Source: Pararge aegeria
Lineage: Eukaryota; Arthropoda; Insecta; Lepidoptera; Nymphalidae
Direction of reading: 5' to 3'
NCBI RefSeq assembly: GCF_905163445.1
Contig: NC_053193.1
Coordinates: 7,378,001 to 7,442,000, forward strand
DNA: 64,000 bases
The notes below the pieces were generated by a model that saw only the letters and a list, made by a program, of their open reading frames with translations, searched no databases and was not told the DNA's origin. How positions within the stretch are numbered: the stretch's first letter is position 1; each line of letters begins with the position of its first letter. The translations under genes were made by a program, and so were the position numbers. Positions 37,322 through 47,885 of the stretch are shown in pieces.

Positions 37322-38926
37322 ATGATGACCCGCAGAGCCTTAGCGCGCCAGGAGCAATCCAAATTACAATTGGCCCTGAAAGAATTAAAGGCAAGCAAGG
37401 AGCTATGCACCCAATTGAATAATGAAAGAGACGAAAACGAAAAGGAATTATTAGAAGTCCTTGGGAATAATAATAGACTAAAATTAGAACTATCGGATTT
37501 GCACATAAAGTATGTAGACATTGTAGAAGAGCGGGATAGACTTCAGTTATTAGTAAAAAGGTTTGATGAGTGCCGTGCTGAGTATGAGGAGGCTCTGAGC
37601 CAGATTACTACCCTGCAGCGGGAGCTAAGTGATGCCCACCACCAGATCACCGAACTGGAAGATGCAGCCCATAACACAACAGCAATACACACTCAAAGCC
37701 TATATGAAGAATTAGTTGATAGGGCCCCACAGTTGGTTACTGCTGCTGCTGACATGTCTACTGCTAATACCAACTTCTCTAATTTATTGATAGTCAAATC
37801 AGATACAGTAGTCAATCCCTGCAGCAGTAGGAAACTAAAAAAGTATATCAAAGTTAACCGATATATTAAAAAAACACAGAAACTGTTAAAAGTACATAAA
37901 AATTCTGTTAAATCTCTGAAACCAAAGAAAGAACGTTTAGAATTATTGAATGAAATTAAAATGTATAGTTCACAGTTAGAAAGTAATAGATTAAGTTATG
38001 AATCTGACACACAAATCCTAGAAGCACAAATAGCCAGATTACAGACTTCTTTACGTACACTGGCAGTAAAGTTTGATATGTATCAAAGGCAAATGATATC
38101 TGAGTACACACAGACTTCAGATGAATGGCATAAGACAGAACAACCCAGTGGTAAATTAACTTCACTATCTACCCATAGTTTTGATAGTATAGGCAGTCAT
38201 CCCCAGTTTGTGTCATCAGTGTCATCACCCTCTAATGTGAGAAAGGTGTGTGTCAGGTTAAGTAACTCAAAATCACAAAACATAAATATTAATAATAATT
38301 CCTTTATTGAAGCAAATGCTCATAGTAGCAGTTCAATAAAAACAATTATGTACAGCGATGAAATTGGATGTAACATGGGCTTATATCTTAACTCTCAGTT
38401 GAATGGACACACAGTTTTGAACTACTGTTTACCCAACTCAAATTTTAAAGCTATTGTAGCTGCAATTTGTAGAAATAGGAATATGTTTGACTGTAAAACT
38501 AATTTAATTATCATAATGGGAAATAGAGGGAATGTTAACAAACCTGAGCTGATTAAACTTATTGATTCTTGAAATACATTAAATGTAAATAGTATTGTAT
38601 TATACACATTTCCTTATTTTCATAACTTGCCACACCAAGAAAATACTATTAGGTATAATTTAAATATGACTTTGTACAGTTTATGTACATATAATAAGAA
38701 ATTTCATGTTATAGACTTTAGCAAATGTGCTAATCCTACTTATAATTTGTACCGAGATAGATATTACCTATCACACTATTTTAAACAACAGATAGCTGTT
38801 TCGCTATCGTATTTTTTTACCATAACAGCCAAGAACTTGGCTAAACCAGCTGCTTTTATTGAGCAGTGTAATAGTTTTGACATGAAAACCTTGGAAATTA
38901 TTCCAAGTCATTTTAGTTTAAACTAG
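37322..38926 (+). CDS. LINE ORF1: coiled coil plus SGNH-like C-terminal region, one internal TGA
   Basis: The start is chosen at ATGATG in a good context (ACAAAATG). The first 416 codons are open. The frame then meets TGA at 38570-38572 and continues open to TAG at 38924-38926, which gives one 535-codon frame with a single nonsense codon. Residues 1 to about 125 are heptad-rich coiled coil (QLALKELKASKELCTQL; RDRLQLLVKRFDECR), and a second coil is near 205-265. A Lys-rich stretch lies near 170-205. The C-terminal part resembles SGNH/esterase-like regions found in other LINE ORF1 proteins: MYSDEIGCNMG in the block I position, NLIIIMGNRGN and YLSHYF near the end. The usual G-D-S serine motif is not present. 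The likely role is RNA binding and particle assembly. The SGNH assignment is tentative. Confidence 0.75.
38917..38923 (+). promoter_or_regulatory. Candidate -1 ribosomal frameshift site (TTTAAAC) joining ORF1 to ORF2
   Basis: In the ORF1 frame the codons are AGT TTA AAC TAG, so T TTA AAC is a canonical X XXY YYZ heptamer. The -1 frame is closed by TAG at 38914-38916 and open from 38917 on. The ORF1 frame closes at 38924. The two frames overlap usefully only over these seven bases. After a 7-base spacer, GGAGAC (38931-38936) can pair with GTCTCC (38976-38981). A nested hairpin GCTTTCT/AGAAAAGC (38944-38965) and an alternative CTGAG/CTCAG hairpin (38972-38986), whose loop TCTCC can pair with GGAGA, lie within. 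Function is inferred. Confidence 0.72.
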
Positions 38927-41884
38927 TTAAGGAGACAACAGAGGCTTTCTCTTGCTTAGAAAAGCAGACAACTGAGTCTCCCTCAGGCATATATGAAAAA
39001 AATTATAGTAAGGGGTCGCACAATGTACTATTAAACCAAAAATATAATAAAAAATCTAATTCTAATTATATCAACTTGGTTCACCAAAATATTCAATGTA
39101 TTAGAGGAAAAGACTTAGAGATTGAATTATTTTTAAATGATTTTAACATTAGCATTTTATGTATAACTGAGCACTGGTTGAAAACCCATGAATATTTGTT
39201 TAATTTTGGTAACCACCAGGTTGGTAGTTCGTTCACCAGGGTTACAGCGATTCATGGAGGCTCTTTAATTTTATTAAATAAAAATTTAAAATTTAAAAAC
39301 AGAAACGATATTGTTAGCCTTTCTGTTGAACGGACAATAGAACTAGCCTCGGTTGAACTAGAGCAATTTATAATTGTTACTGTTTATAGGCCACCCTTGT
39401 CAAACTTTGAACTTTTTGAAAAGGTAATGGATGAAGTGTTATTTAAAATATCAAAGTGTAATAAAAAGTTAATAATATGCGGAGATTTTAATGTAAACAT
39501 TTTAGAAAATAACTCTTTAAGTATCAAGTTATTGAATTTATTTAAAACTTACAATCTATCAAATATGTTCATGGAGCCCACAAGAATGAAAAAGCTACTA
39601 GCGCCACCTGTTTGGATAACATCTTTACAAATATAATTCCTATAAGCAAAAATATTATTAGTAAATTAGACTCTGATCATTGTGGTCAAATTATTCAATT
39701 TGAAAATGTGAAGAAAAATGTTTCTAAACGTAAAATAACATTTGTTCCTGTAACATCCAACCGCATAGAGAAAATGAGATATAGCCTAGTAAATGACCTC
39801 CCATTCCTACCCTCAGGGGCGACTCCAAATGCAATGTACAGCTCCTTTTTCAATACCTTTAATAGACTATTTCATTCTATATTTACTAGTAAGTCGGTTG
39901 TGATTACTGATACATTAAATTTTAGTGAGTGGGCGACAGTTGAACTTCATAAAAATAGGCAAAAGCTGTACGAATTGTATGCTGAACGTCAATTTAACAC
40001 TGGTGATAAGTTTGGGGATTATGTTAAATTGTTTTCCAAGAATTTTAAACGCGCTTGCCACTTAGAAAAGACGCGATACATCAAAAATAAAATTAAAAAT
40101 AGCAGCAATGCAATCAAAACTACTTGGAACATAATTAATGAGGAGACGGGAAGAGTAACACCACGAAATATTAATTTTAAACTTAATGTAGATAATAAAG
40201 CCTTAACAACAGATTTCGAGGTGGCTACTGCTTTTGAAACCTTCTTTACCAACATTCCCGTCTCCACAACAGAATCATTAAACTCTTCACCAGATATGGC
40301 TCTCTCTCTATTAAAGGAAAATGTGCCTGAGTGTAACCATTCTTTTAAATTCACGCATGTTAGTGGCTCTGACGTTATTAAAGCCTTTAAATTATTAATT
40401 AATAAAAAAACAAATGATCTGTGGGGCATTTCCGTAAACGTTGTCAAATCATTAATTGATATTGTTGCACCCGATTTAGCCTTAATATTTAATAATTGTA
40501 TAGATTGTGGTGTGTTTCCTGACTTAATGAAACTTAGTAAAATAGTTCCATTGTTTAAATCGGGTAGTACTTCTGACCCCACTAACTTTAGACCAGTATC
40601 CGTACTATCCACTTTCAGTAAAATCTTTGAAATACTCATTTTAAATCAATTACTTTACCATTTTCATAAGTATAATTTACTTCATATTAAGCAATTTGGT
40701 TTCACACGGGGTCGCTCAACAATCGACGCAGGTGTTGAGCTAATAGAAAACATATTTGAAGCCTGGGAGGAGTCACGTGATGCACTTGGTGTGTTCTGTG
40801 ACTTATCTAAGGCGTTTGATTGTGTTCAACACGAAACGTAAGTTAGGAAACTACACCACTATGGAATTCAGGGTGTAGCTCTAGACTTAATGAGTAACTA
40901 TCTACGCGATAGAATTCAGAAAGTCGACGTGAATGGAAAACGGTCTAATGGATCAGTTATGAAAATAGGTGTCTCACAGGGGTCTATATTAGGACCATTT
41001 CTGTTCCTTATTTACATTAATGACCTTCCTTACCTTGCCAAGGATAAACACGGGATAGTTCTGTTTGCCGATGATACATCACTGACTTTTAAAATAAATC
41101 GACGTGAACTAGCTTTTGACGACGTAAACAACTCTCTCGCTAAAGTGGTACAGTGGTTTGAAGCTAATAATTTGGTTCTTAACGGAAAAAAAACCAAGTG
41201 TATAAAATTCACTTTACCTAATGTTAAACACGTGAAAACCACTGTACTACTTAATAATGAGGAACTGAAACTGGAGGATACGACAGTTTTTCTAGGAATA
41301 ACGTTAGATTCTAAACTTCAATGGGGCCCTCATGTAAATAATTTATCGAACAGGCTTAGTTCTGCTGCCTATGCGGTAAAGAAGATACGGCATATGACCG
41401 ACGTAGAAACTGCTAGACTGGTATATTTTAGTTACTTTCACAGCATTATGTCATATGGAATTTTACTTTGGGGTAATGCTGCTGATATTAGCACTATTTT
41501 CGTGCTGCAGAAGAGGGCTGTTCGTTCTATCTACAAAATGGGTCCGAGAGAGTCATTGAGAGATAAATTTAAAGATTTTAAAATAATGACAGTGTATAGT
41601 CAGTACATATTTGAAAATTTAATGTACGTCCATAAAAACATTTCTAAATTTAAGAAAAAATGTGACTGCAATAATTTAAACATTATAAGTAAGAATAAAC
41701 TTACAGGTTACATAAAATTCATAATTCGTTTAAAGGAAATTGCATACAATTCTACAATAAACTACCAATTGACATCTTGGAGATGTCTCTTAAAAAGTTC
41801 AAAGTTTGTATTAAACGTAAGCTTATAGAAAAGTCCTATTATAGTATAAAGGACTACGTAAACGATAAAAAAGCTTGGGTGTAA
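38917..41884 (+). pseudogene. LINE ORF2: endonuclease and reverse transcriptase, disabled by three lesions
   Basis: The frame opens at 38917 with no ATG until about 39427, inside the endonuclease. After a linker of about 50 residues comes an apurinic-like endonuclease (LVHQNIQCIRGKDLEIELFL; LCITEHWL; VTVYRPP; CGDFNVNI). The RT follows: IVPLFKSGSTSDPTNFRPVS, GFTRGRSTIDAG, FCDLSKAFDCVQH, GVSQGSILGPFLFLIYINDL and the catalytic FADDTS at about 41059. The C-terminus has TTVFLGITLDSKLQWGPHVN. Breaks: a one-base deletion in the A-run near 39588-39593 shifts the frame; TAA at 40839-40841; a short deletion near 41705-41720 shifts the frame again before the family stop at 41882-41884. ORF2 would nick the target and copy the element RNA in the nucleus. 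Confidence 0.9.
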
Positions 41885-42339
41885 ATTATTGCTCTAACCA
41901 GGTTGCTCTTCTAATAATTTAAAATTACATTGTGAGATGGCGATAACAAAAAAAAAAAAAAAAACACCCGGCTAAGTTTGTTGTGGGCTTCTTCTTAGAC
42001 CGGGACGCGTTTGGAACCCTCGTAGCTTTAGTTTTAAGTTTACGAATGTGGTTATCGCCATCATCTCACTACCGTGTAATTCTTATGTACGCATCAAAAG
42101 TGCCACCTGTGGGCCTACTTGAATAAAGATATTTTTGACTTTGACTTTGACTTTGACATAAGGTGCTATGGAATATGAATTGGCAAACAATTAAAATAAA
42201 TAAATGGTTTAACCACAAACGCATTTTTTTTTACATACTAGGATGTTGAAATGATTAAGTTGAAGTTTTTCCTTTAGCTTGGTAGTCTCGGTTCGAACCA
42301 AGGTGTCTATGTTTCTATTTTTTTAATACGCCACAGCGG

Positions 42340-42755
42340 ACGCTGGTTTGACGCCAATTTCAACAAAAGTTGAACACAACTTCGACGCAGTTCTTCACTG
42401 TAGATGTAGGATGATCGCCTTTGCCTTCGTCTTTGCTCGGTTATATTTACTAATACAATGGGTGTTAAAATAAACGTGGCATAACGTAAACGGAGCACAT
42501 ATTTCAAATGTCAGAGCGTGATAGCAATTTGGTCTTGGCTCAGAATAAGCGTGCCATGTTGTTTTCAAAAAAAGTCGAACACAAGCTGGACGCAGCTCGT
42601 CACCGATGTGGGTCGAACGCCTTTTCCTAGCATGCGCTTGGTTATATTTACTAATACAATGAGTCTTACAAATAAACCTAGCATGACGTTGGAATAGTAA
42701 TTCAATGTTGGTCACACTTCAACTGAGCGCACACTTTAAATGTCAGAGCGTAAAT
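42340..42755. repeat. Diverged tandem duplication, period about 200 bp
   Basis: Both halves contain GGTTATATTTACTAATACAATG (42439 and 42640), AAATGTCAGAGCGT (42506 and 42737) and an AGTTGAACACAA/AGTCGAACACAA block. The second half carries an extra insertion with TTGGAATAGTAATTCAATG. Short minus-strand frames here are by-products. Confidence 0.75.
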
Positions 42756-43047
42756 AAAATACTGAATAACTGTTCCAATGGTATTCCAAGTATACTTATT
42801 TGTAAGGCTGTAAATTATAGAAAATTAGTCATGTACCAAGTCACTGACCCTGTTTAAACGAGTCGCAATGGAGGTTAGCCCTAAATTAGTCTTAAGCATT
42901 CTCTACTTATTACGTTCCTATCAGGGATTTAAATATATCAAAGGCGTTAATCGGTAAAGGCCATTTATCATTAAATATAAACTGTTTAGTTTTTAGTTAA
43001 AAATATTTATTATAATATTGAAAAAAAATGGGAAAAGATATTATACA

Positions 43048-43104
43048 TTTTTTTTTTTTTTTTATTGCGGTGTAAGCGCATTGGGGAGGGGGGGGGGGGG
43101 GGGG
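43048..43104. repeat. Poly-T and poly-G tracts
   Basis: Sixteen T at 43048-43063, then, 24 bases later, 17 consecutive G at 43088-43104 (after GGGGA). Such a G run can form a quadruplex and is also prone to sequencing error. Confidence 0.9.
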
Positions 43105-43360
43105 CAAGTTCGAATCCCAGCACGCACCTCTAACTTTTCTAAGTTATGTGCGTTGTAAGTAATTAAAAAATCCCTTGCTTCGATCGTGAAGGCGAACATC
43201 GTGAGGAATCCTGCATGCCTGGCAGTTCTACATAATGTTCTCAAAGGTTTGTGGAGTCCACCAATCCGCACTAGGCCAGCGTGGTGGACTACGGCCTTCA
43301 CCCCTTCTCATTGCGGGAGGAGACCAGTGCTATGTAGTGGGCCGGTAATAGGTAAATGTG
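43105..43360 (+). mobile_element. RTE-tailed SINE, body
   Basis: AAGTTCGAATCCCAGCACGC marks the B-box end of the tRNA head, which was partly replaced by the G tract. GAACATCGTGAGGAATCCTG, CCAGCGTGGTGGACTACGGC and GTAGTGGGCCGGTAATAGGT follow in the order of the family. Confidence 0.85.
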
Positions 43361-44064
43361 AGAGCTATGACATATATTTGTATTCTATTATATATAATAT
43401 ATTTAAATTTTTAAAACAATCTTGTTTTTTTCTTATTTTTTTAAATATAGAGCTAAGGTTTTATTTAATACAGCTGTCATACCAATAACAGATTAGCTCG
43501 CTAAAAACAATATATAAGGCAGTGGAAAATGAACATGTTCTTGTTTATTTAAAAATTTTATGTGTCTACTCGATAAAGATGACGAGTTTAATGTCAATTT
43601 TCCTGTGCAAGGTAGCTAATAACAGATCTTGTATACCTTAACCATCTTAGAGGTGATGCAGGTACTTACATAATACAATTCGGAAGGACTTTTCCTTAAG
43701 GAAATATACGTATATTTATCGGGTTTCATTAAATTCTTTGTTTTGTTGAGGCTGTGGATGCTGCATTGATAAAATTATATTAGCCTTATTATTATTATTA
43801 TTATTAGTATTGTTAAATAGTACGGTTTTTCACAAACCCATGGGTTTTGTTTGTGTGTTGTTCTGCTTAGTTAGGGCGTAAAGAAATGACAAACAGACAT
43901 ACACACTTTCGCGTTTATAATATAAGCAAGCTGTGTACAAAAAAGCTTTTACACTATTGGAAAACGTACAGTAGTAACAGAGCTTTTTGTAACAGAGCTC
44001 GTCCAGCGAAGTACTACCGCCATGGTTAGTCCTGCCGCAAATGGTCAAAATGGTCTAAAGGGCT

Positions 44065-44275
44065 AGCTTATGTAGTTACAAGCGCTGGTGGCTCAATACC
44101 TAAGGAGATTCAGGAGCTGAAGGGCTGGAGGCTTCAGGTTGATAGACACAGGTTAGCACGTAGCAGGACGTGTTCCTGGCATGTCCAGCGATGTGTTGTT
44201 CTGTTTGAAGGCGATGGGTTTCAACACACTGTCACGTGAGCCATCTGTTTGGCCCATAAGTTTCTACCTTATAAT
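44065..44275. repeat. Dispersed repeat fragment
   Basis: GATAGACACAGGTTAGCACG, GTTCCTGGCATGTCCAGCGA and GTGAGCCATCTGTTTGGCC match, in order, diverged text at 29680-29780 and 31700-31770. Confidence 0.6.
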
Positions 44276-44688
44276 CTACCTTCTAACTATAATCTAAATG
44301 AAATCGATTATCACACTGCGAATGTCGCAATAGGTAATTGTTACTATAAACCGAATTGATCCAAATTTAACTCAATGGATCAAATTACATAAAGGAGCAT
44401 TGACAACTAATTGGGAAGCATTACGGTCACGTTGTCATTGTCATTCAACGACGATTGAACCCCGCTTGAAAATTGTGTGTCAGGCATTTTGGATTTTAAT
44501 CTGCCCTAATAACTGTTGATTTGTTTTGACTATGTGATTACATTGATATGAACAACAATAATAAATAATGAGTAAGTAATCATTATTCTAAGAAAACTGC
44601 AAGGTTACCTGCAATAATTCAAGCTTAATAATTTGTTCCCATAACAAGATTAATCTGGATAAAGGTAATAATGTATAAATTAACTAAG

Positions 44689-44927
44689 ATCAATTTTATA
44701 AATTTAAAATGCGTGTAAAAATTTTCGGAACCGACAGGATTTGAACCTGCGACGCTACAGTCGCTATAAGACTGATGTGAAAGGCATATACTAATTTCGG
44801 CATCGACGGTAGGAGAGCTGTAGCTAAATTGGAGAAAGCGCTCAGGCCGCGATTGAGAGACAGTCGCAGGTTCAAATCCTGTCGGGTCCAAAAATTTTTA
44901 TATGCATTTTAAATTTATAAAATTGAT
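44689..44927. mobile_element. Palindromic element with two head-to-head tRNA T-arm/B-box copies
   Basis: The left arm (44689-44753) and right arm (44863-44927) are near-perfect inverted repeats of about 65 bases around a 109-base centre. Each arm ends inward in the T-arm-like CGCAGGTTCAAATCCTGTCG (right arm on +, left arm on -). The centre on the plus strand has GTAGCTAAATTGGAGAAAGC, an A-box-like text, so the right half reads like a decayed tRNA. A related single copy is at 63845-63960 on the minus strand. Confidence 0.75.
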
Positions 44928-46139
44928 AATTCCTCCAAGTGTAGCTAAAAACACTTATAAAAATTATAAAAAATTAACTAAGTTCGTTTCGTATTACTTA
45001 AATAAGAGGCTGCGACAGACGGACATGGTCGCACCATAAAGGTCCCATTATTACGATCTCGGTACCGCACCCTAAAAGGGACTCTTCTTCTTCTTCTTTT
45101 GATTTATGGCTTTTCGTAGTGCCAAAACAGCACAATGTACTTTGCCAGTGTCAAGTAGCTTGGAAAAGGCACGAACTAAAAGGGACTCACCCTTTTTTTA
45201 TTATATCCCACCCTTTTTTATATATTCTATTTTTTATTATATGCCAATGACTACGATGTAGAAAAAAAAAAGAAAAATAAAGTACTTGCACCTATTAATC
45301 GTTTAAAAATGCTCGAAATTTGCAAATCTAATTTTAAATAAGTCTTATTAATTATTATAAGCCTATTTGTATATTGTATAATCTGATCATTAAAAATCGA
45401 TTAGTTATTTTTCTTTTCTTTATAAAAAGAGATTTTAGGCTATCTATCCAAAGATATAATATATCTAATTATTTTTAATCATTTCAAAGAGCTATTTTTG
45501 TAACTCGAAATTTGTCGTGAGGAAAATTATTAGACAGCATGACTGAGGTAGTATGGTACTACTTAGTACAAGGCAGTTAACATTAAACCGTTGCCTACTG
45601 CGCATGCGAAAAAGTTTTCGTGCACGCCCAATAATATGACAGGTGACACATCGCGGAAAACAAAATGTTTTTAAAGTGAAAAAAAAAATGTTCGACTTTA
45701 GTGAATAAAAAAAAAACTCATAAGTGTTACACAAAATATAAGGTGTATTTTTGAAAACGTAATAAAATTTAAAATTGTTTTAATTGTTCTTTATCAATGC
45801 GGGAAAATTGTGCAGGTACATAATTAAGTGAAATTTTAATGATAAGCTAGATAGTTTTATCTTTTAATTAATATGACTAACCTACATTGACAAAATGTTT
45901 ATTTTCATACAATATATTAATTTTTGTTGAAAATTTGACACTTAACAATATCACTCGAGACGTCTCCGTGTTTTAAATTTTTCGGCTGAAATTACCGACT
46001 TACCTACACTTTTGTCCAACTAGAATTATTACATATGTGGGTTCGTTACGTAAAAAGTGTGAATTAGTTTAAGGCATCCCATGTGACATCATCTGCTTAC
46101 ACGATATTTTTTTTATAAGTTATATTTACTATTAGATTT

Positions 46140-46185
46140 CACGTATCTCACAAATAACAGAGATCTTTTATTTGTAAGATACGTG
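46140..46185. repeat. 16-bp inverted repeat with one mismatch
   Basis: CACGTATCTCACAAAT (46140-46155) faces ATTTGTAAGATACGTG (46170-46185) across 14 bases, with one mispair. It could be a folding element or a short transposon core. Confidence 0.75.
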
Positions 46186-46219
46186 CATATGTATAGTCAA
46201 ACAGTCTCAAGGTTATAGT

Positions 46220-46450
46220 CAGTCATCCTCGGTTTTTAATATCCCACAGCTAGGCACACGCCAAGCTCTAAAACCCTCATGGGACTCTCCAGGATATAAG
46301 AGCATAGCCTCACCACACTGCTTTAATGCTGATTGGCGGGCTTCAACAATTGTTATTACTTGTTAGTTATAAAATCCGACTATATATATAGTTATATAAG
46401 TGCCTAACTCCGGCTGGCACTAATAATTTCTTGAGATAAACCAAATTCTT
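46220..46450 (-). mobile_element. SINE fragment of the 29480-30230 family
   Basis: TCCCACAGCTAGGCACACGC, TAAGAGCATAGCCTCACCAC and GATTGGCGGGCTTCAACAAT follow the order of the family's distal part. The tRNA head is missing here; a head of this family lies at 47640-47885. Confidence 0.55.
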
Positions 46451-46599
46451 ATAAATAATGGCTAGGACCGAAACTTTATGAAAAATAAGTGGGTAGTAGT
46501 AGTACAGAATATACGACTTTAAAATGTTTATTTAGTAATATAGGTATTATTTAGTAACTATAATATGATAATTCGATATAACGGAAAATAGGTGAATAA

Positions 46600-46905
46600 G
46601 CAGTTATAGCCAATCGGGCAAGGCTTCGGCTTCCCTTTCGGGGGACCGAGTTCGATGCCCGGCACGCACCTTTAACTTTCCGGAGTTACGTGTGTTTTTA
46701 TTTTTAGCATTTAATATCACTTGCTTTACCGGTGAAGGAAAAATACTGAGGAAACCTGCATGTCTGAGAGTTCTTTATTATGTTCTCCAGGGCGTGTGAA
46801 GTCCGCCAATCCGCACTTTGCCAGCGTGGTGGACTACGACTCAAAACCTTCTCATTCTGAGAGTACACCCGCGCCTTGGACCGTTAATGGATTGATGGTG
46901 ATGAT
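46600..46905 (+). mobile_element. RTE-tailed tRNA SINE, near full length
   Basis: The head GTTATAGCCAATCGGGCAAG and GACCGAGTTCGATGCCCGG give A- and B-box-like texts. The body GCACGCACCTTTAACTTTCC, the words AGAGTTCTTTATTATGTTCT and CCAGCGTGGTGGACTACGAC and an ATTGATGGTGATGAT tail follow. It is the fullest plus-strand member in this window. Confidence 0.88.
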
Positions 46906-47424
46906 TTGAATACGACTCTACATTGTAGATTTAATCCGCTTTAATACCAACAACTAATACCACTGGTATTTGTTTGAACTTATGTATTTTTTTATTCTGA
47001 ACAGATTCCACTCTATTGGTACTTACTTATGCTCATACTAAGGTGAGTTCGCGCTAAGTAATCATGGAATAAAAAAGTCTACTGGGTTTTATCTGTATAA
47101 TTGTATTTAATCAGTTTTTGCGGTAGTATTTGTGAGAGATTTTTTATTCGCCGGTTTTACAATACCTAAGAAATAGGTATTCTCTTTTATTTTTTATGTG
47201 CACGGCAATGGTTTTTTATTAGAATTAAATTGGTTTCACGGAAATACTACGCGACTTTAAATTACAAAATAGCATGATTGAAACTACAAGCCAAGCGTTT
47301 AAGTCAGATATAATAGTCATGTTTATGTCCCACAGCTGAGCAAACTCCTCTTTCATTAAAATGTGGGTCTTATAGGATAGAACAAATTTAAATATAAAAG
47401 AATTACTATTCATCATTATTAACC

Positions 47425-47600
47425 AATAACCGGCCCACTACAGGGCATGGGTCTCCAGTCAGAATGAGAAGGGTATAGGCCGTGCTCCACCATGCTGCCC
47501 AATTGCGGATTAGAGGACTTCACACGCTTTTTATACGAAAATACTCAGGCATGAAGGTTTTCTCACAATGATTTCCTTTCGCTGTTAAAACTACTTATAT
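47425..47600 (-). mobile_element. RTE-tailed SINE fragment, minus strand
   Basis: CAGGGCATGGGTCTCCAGTC, CCGTGCTCCACCATGCTGCC and GCATGAAGGTTTTCTCACAA are the reverse complement of the family body. Confidence 0.8.
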
Positions 47601-47639
47601 TTAATGGTTTTAAAACTCCTAAACTGTTAGGTGCGTTAG

Positions 47640-47885
47640 TTAAACACATAGGTGCGTGACGAGGATCAAAATCGGTCCCTCCGAAAGGAAGGCTTGAGTA
47701 TATTCGTAAGAATAATCGAAGCCGACGGTTTAACGTGCTCTCCGAATTTCTGCGGTGGACTATGCCAATTTCCAAACTTCGGACTAACATTTTTTTTAAA
47801 GAAAACTCCATTATAAACAGCTTTTGGCTCGCCACGGGAATCGAACCCTAGAACTCAGGATTCGTAGTTGAAAATGCTAAACTAG
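47640..47885 (-). mobile_element. SINE of the 29480-30230 family, head end
   Basis: On the plus strand, TTTCCAAACTTCGGACTAAC and CGGGAATCGAACCCTAGAAC correspond to the distal and B-box parts of the family. The A-box region is decayed. Confidence 0.6.

Larger units (their letters stand above)
36960..42159 (+). mobile_element. Nearly full-length CR1/Jockey-group non-LTR retrotransposon
   Basis: The order is an AT-rich 5' leader, ORF1 (37322-38926), ORF2 (from 38917), a 3' UTR of about 240 bases and a TTTGACTTTGAC tail at 42137-42159. There are no LTRs, integrase or RNase H. The RT carries FADDTS. Shorter copies of the same 3' end lie at 2160, 9698, 27110, 55965 and 58160, so this is an established family. 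Four lesions disable this copy: a TGA in ORF1, a one-base loss near 39590, a TAA at 40839 and a small deletion near 41705. The exact 5' end is not determined. The Kendo/Zenon/Daphne-type lineage is a guess from memory. Confidence 0.9.

Noticed and set aside
38627..38926. Separate 99-codon ORF between ORF1 and ORF2
   Set aside because: It is in the same frame as ORF1 and is its continuation beyond a single TGA, so it is not treated as a third gene.
40019..40639. 206-codon minus-strand open frame
   Set aside because: It lies antisense to the reverse transcriptase ORF of the large LINE, has no family resemblance and follows from the codon use of the sense frame.
44820..44890. Possible functional tRNA in the right half of the palindrome
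   Set aside because: The T-arm is convincing but no 7-bp acceptor stem or anticodon arm can be formed from the 5' part, and the T-arm is duplicated in the inverted arm.
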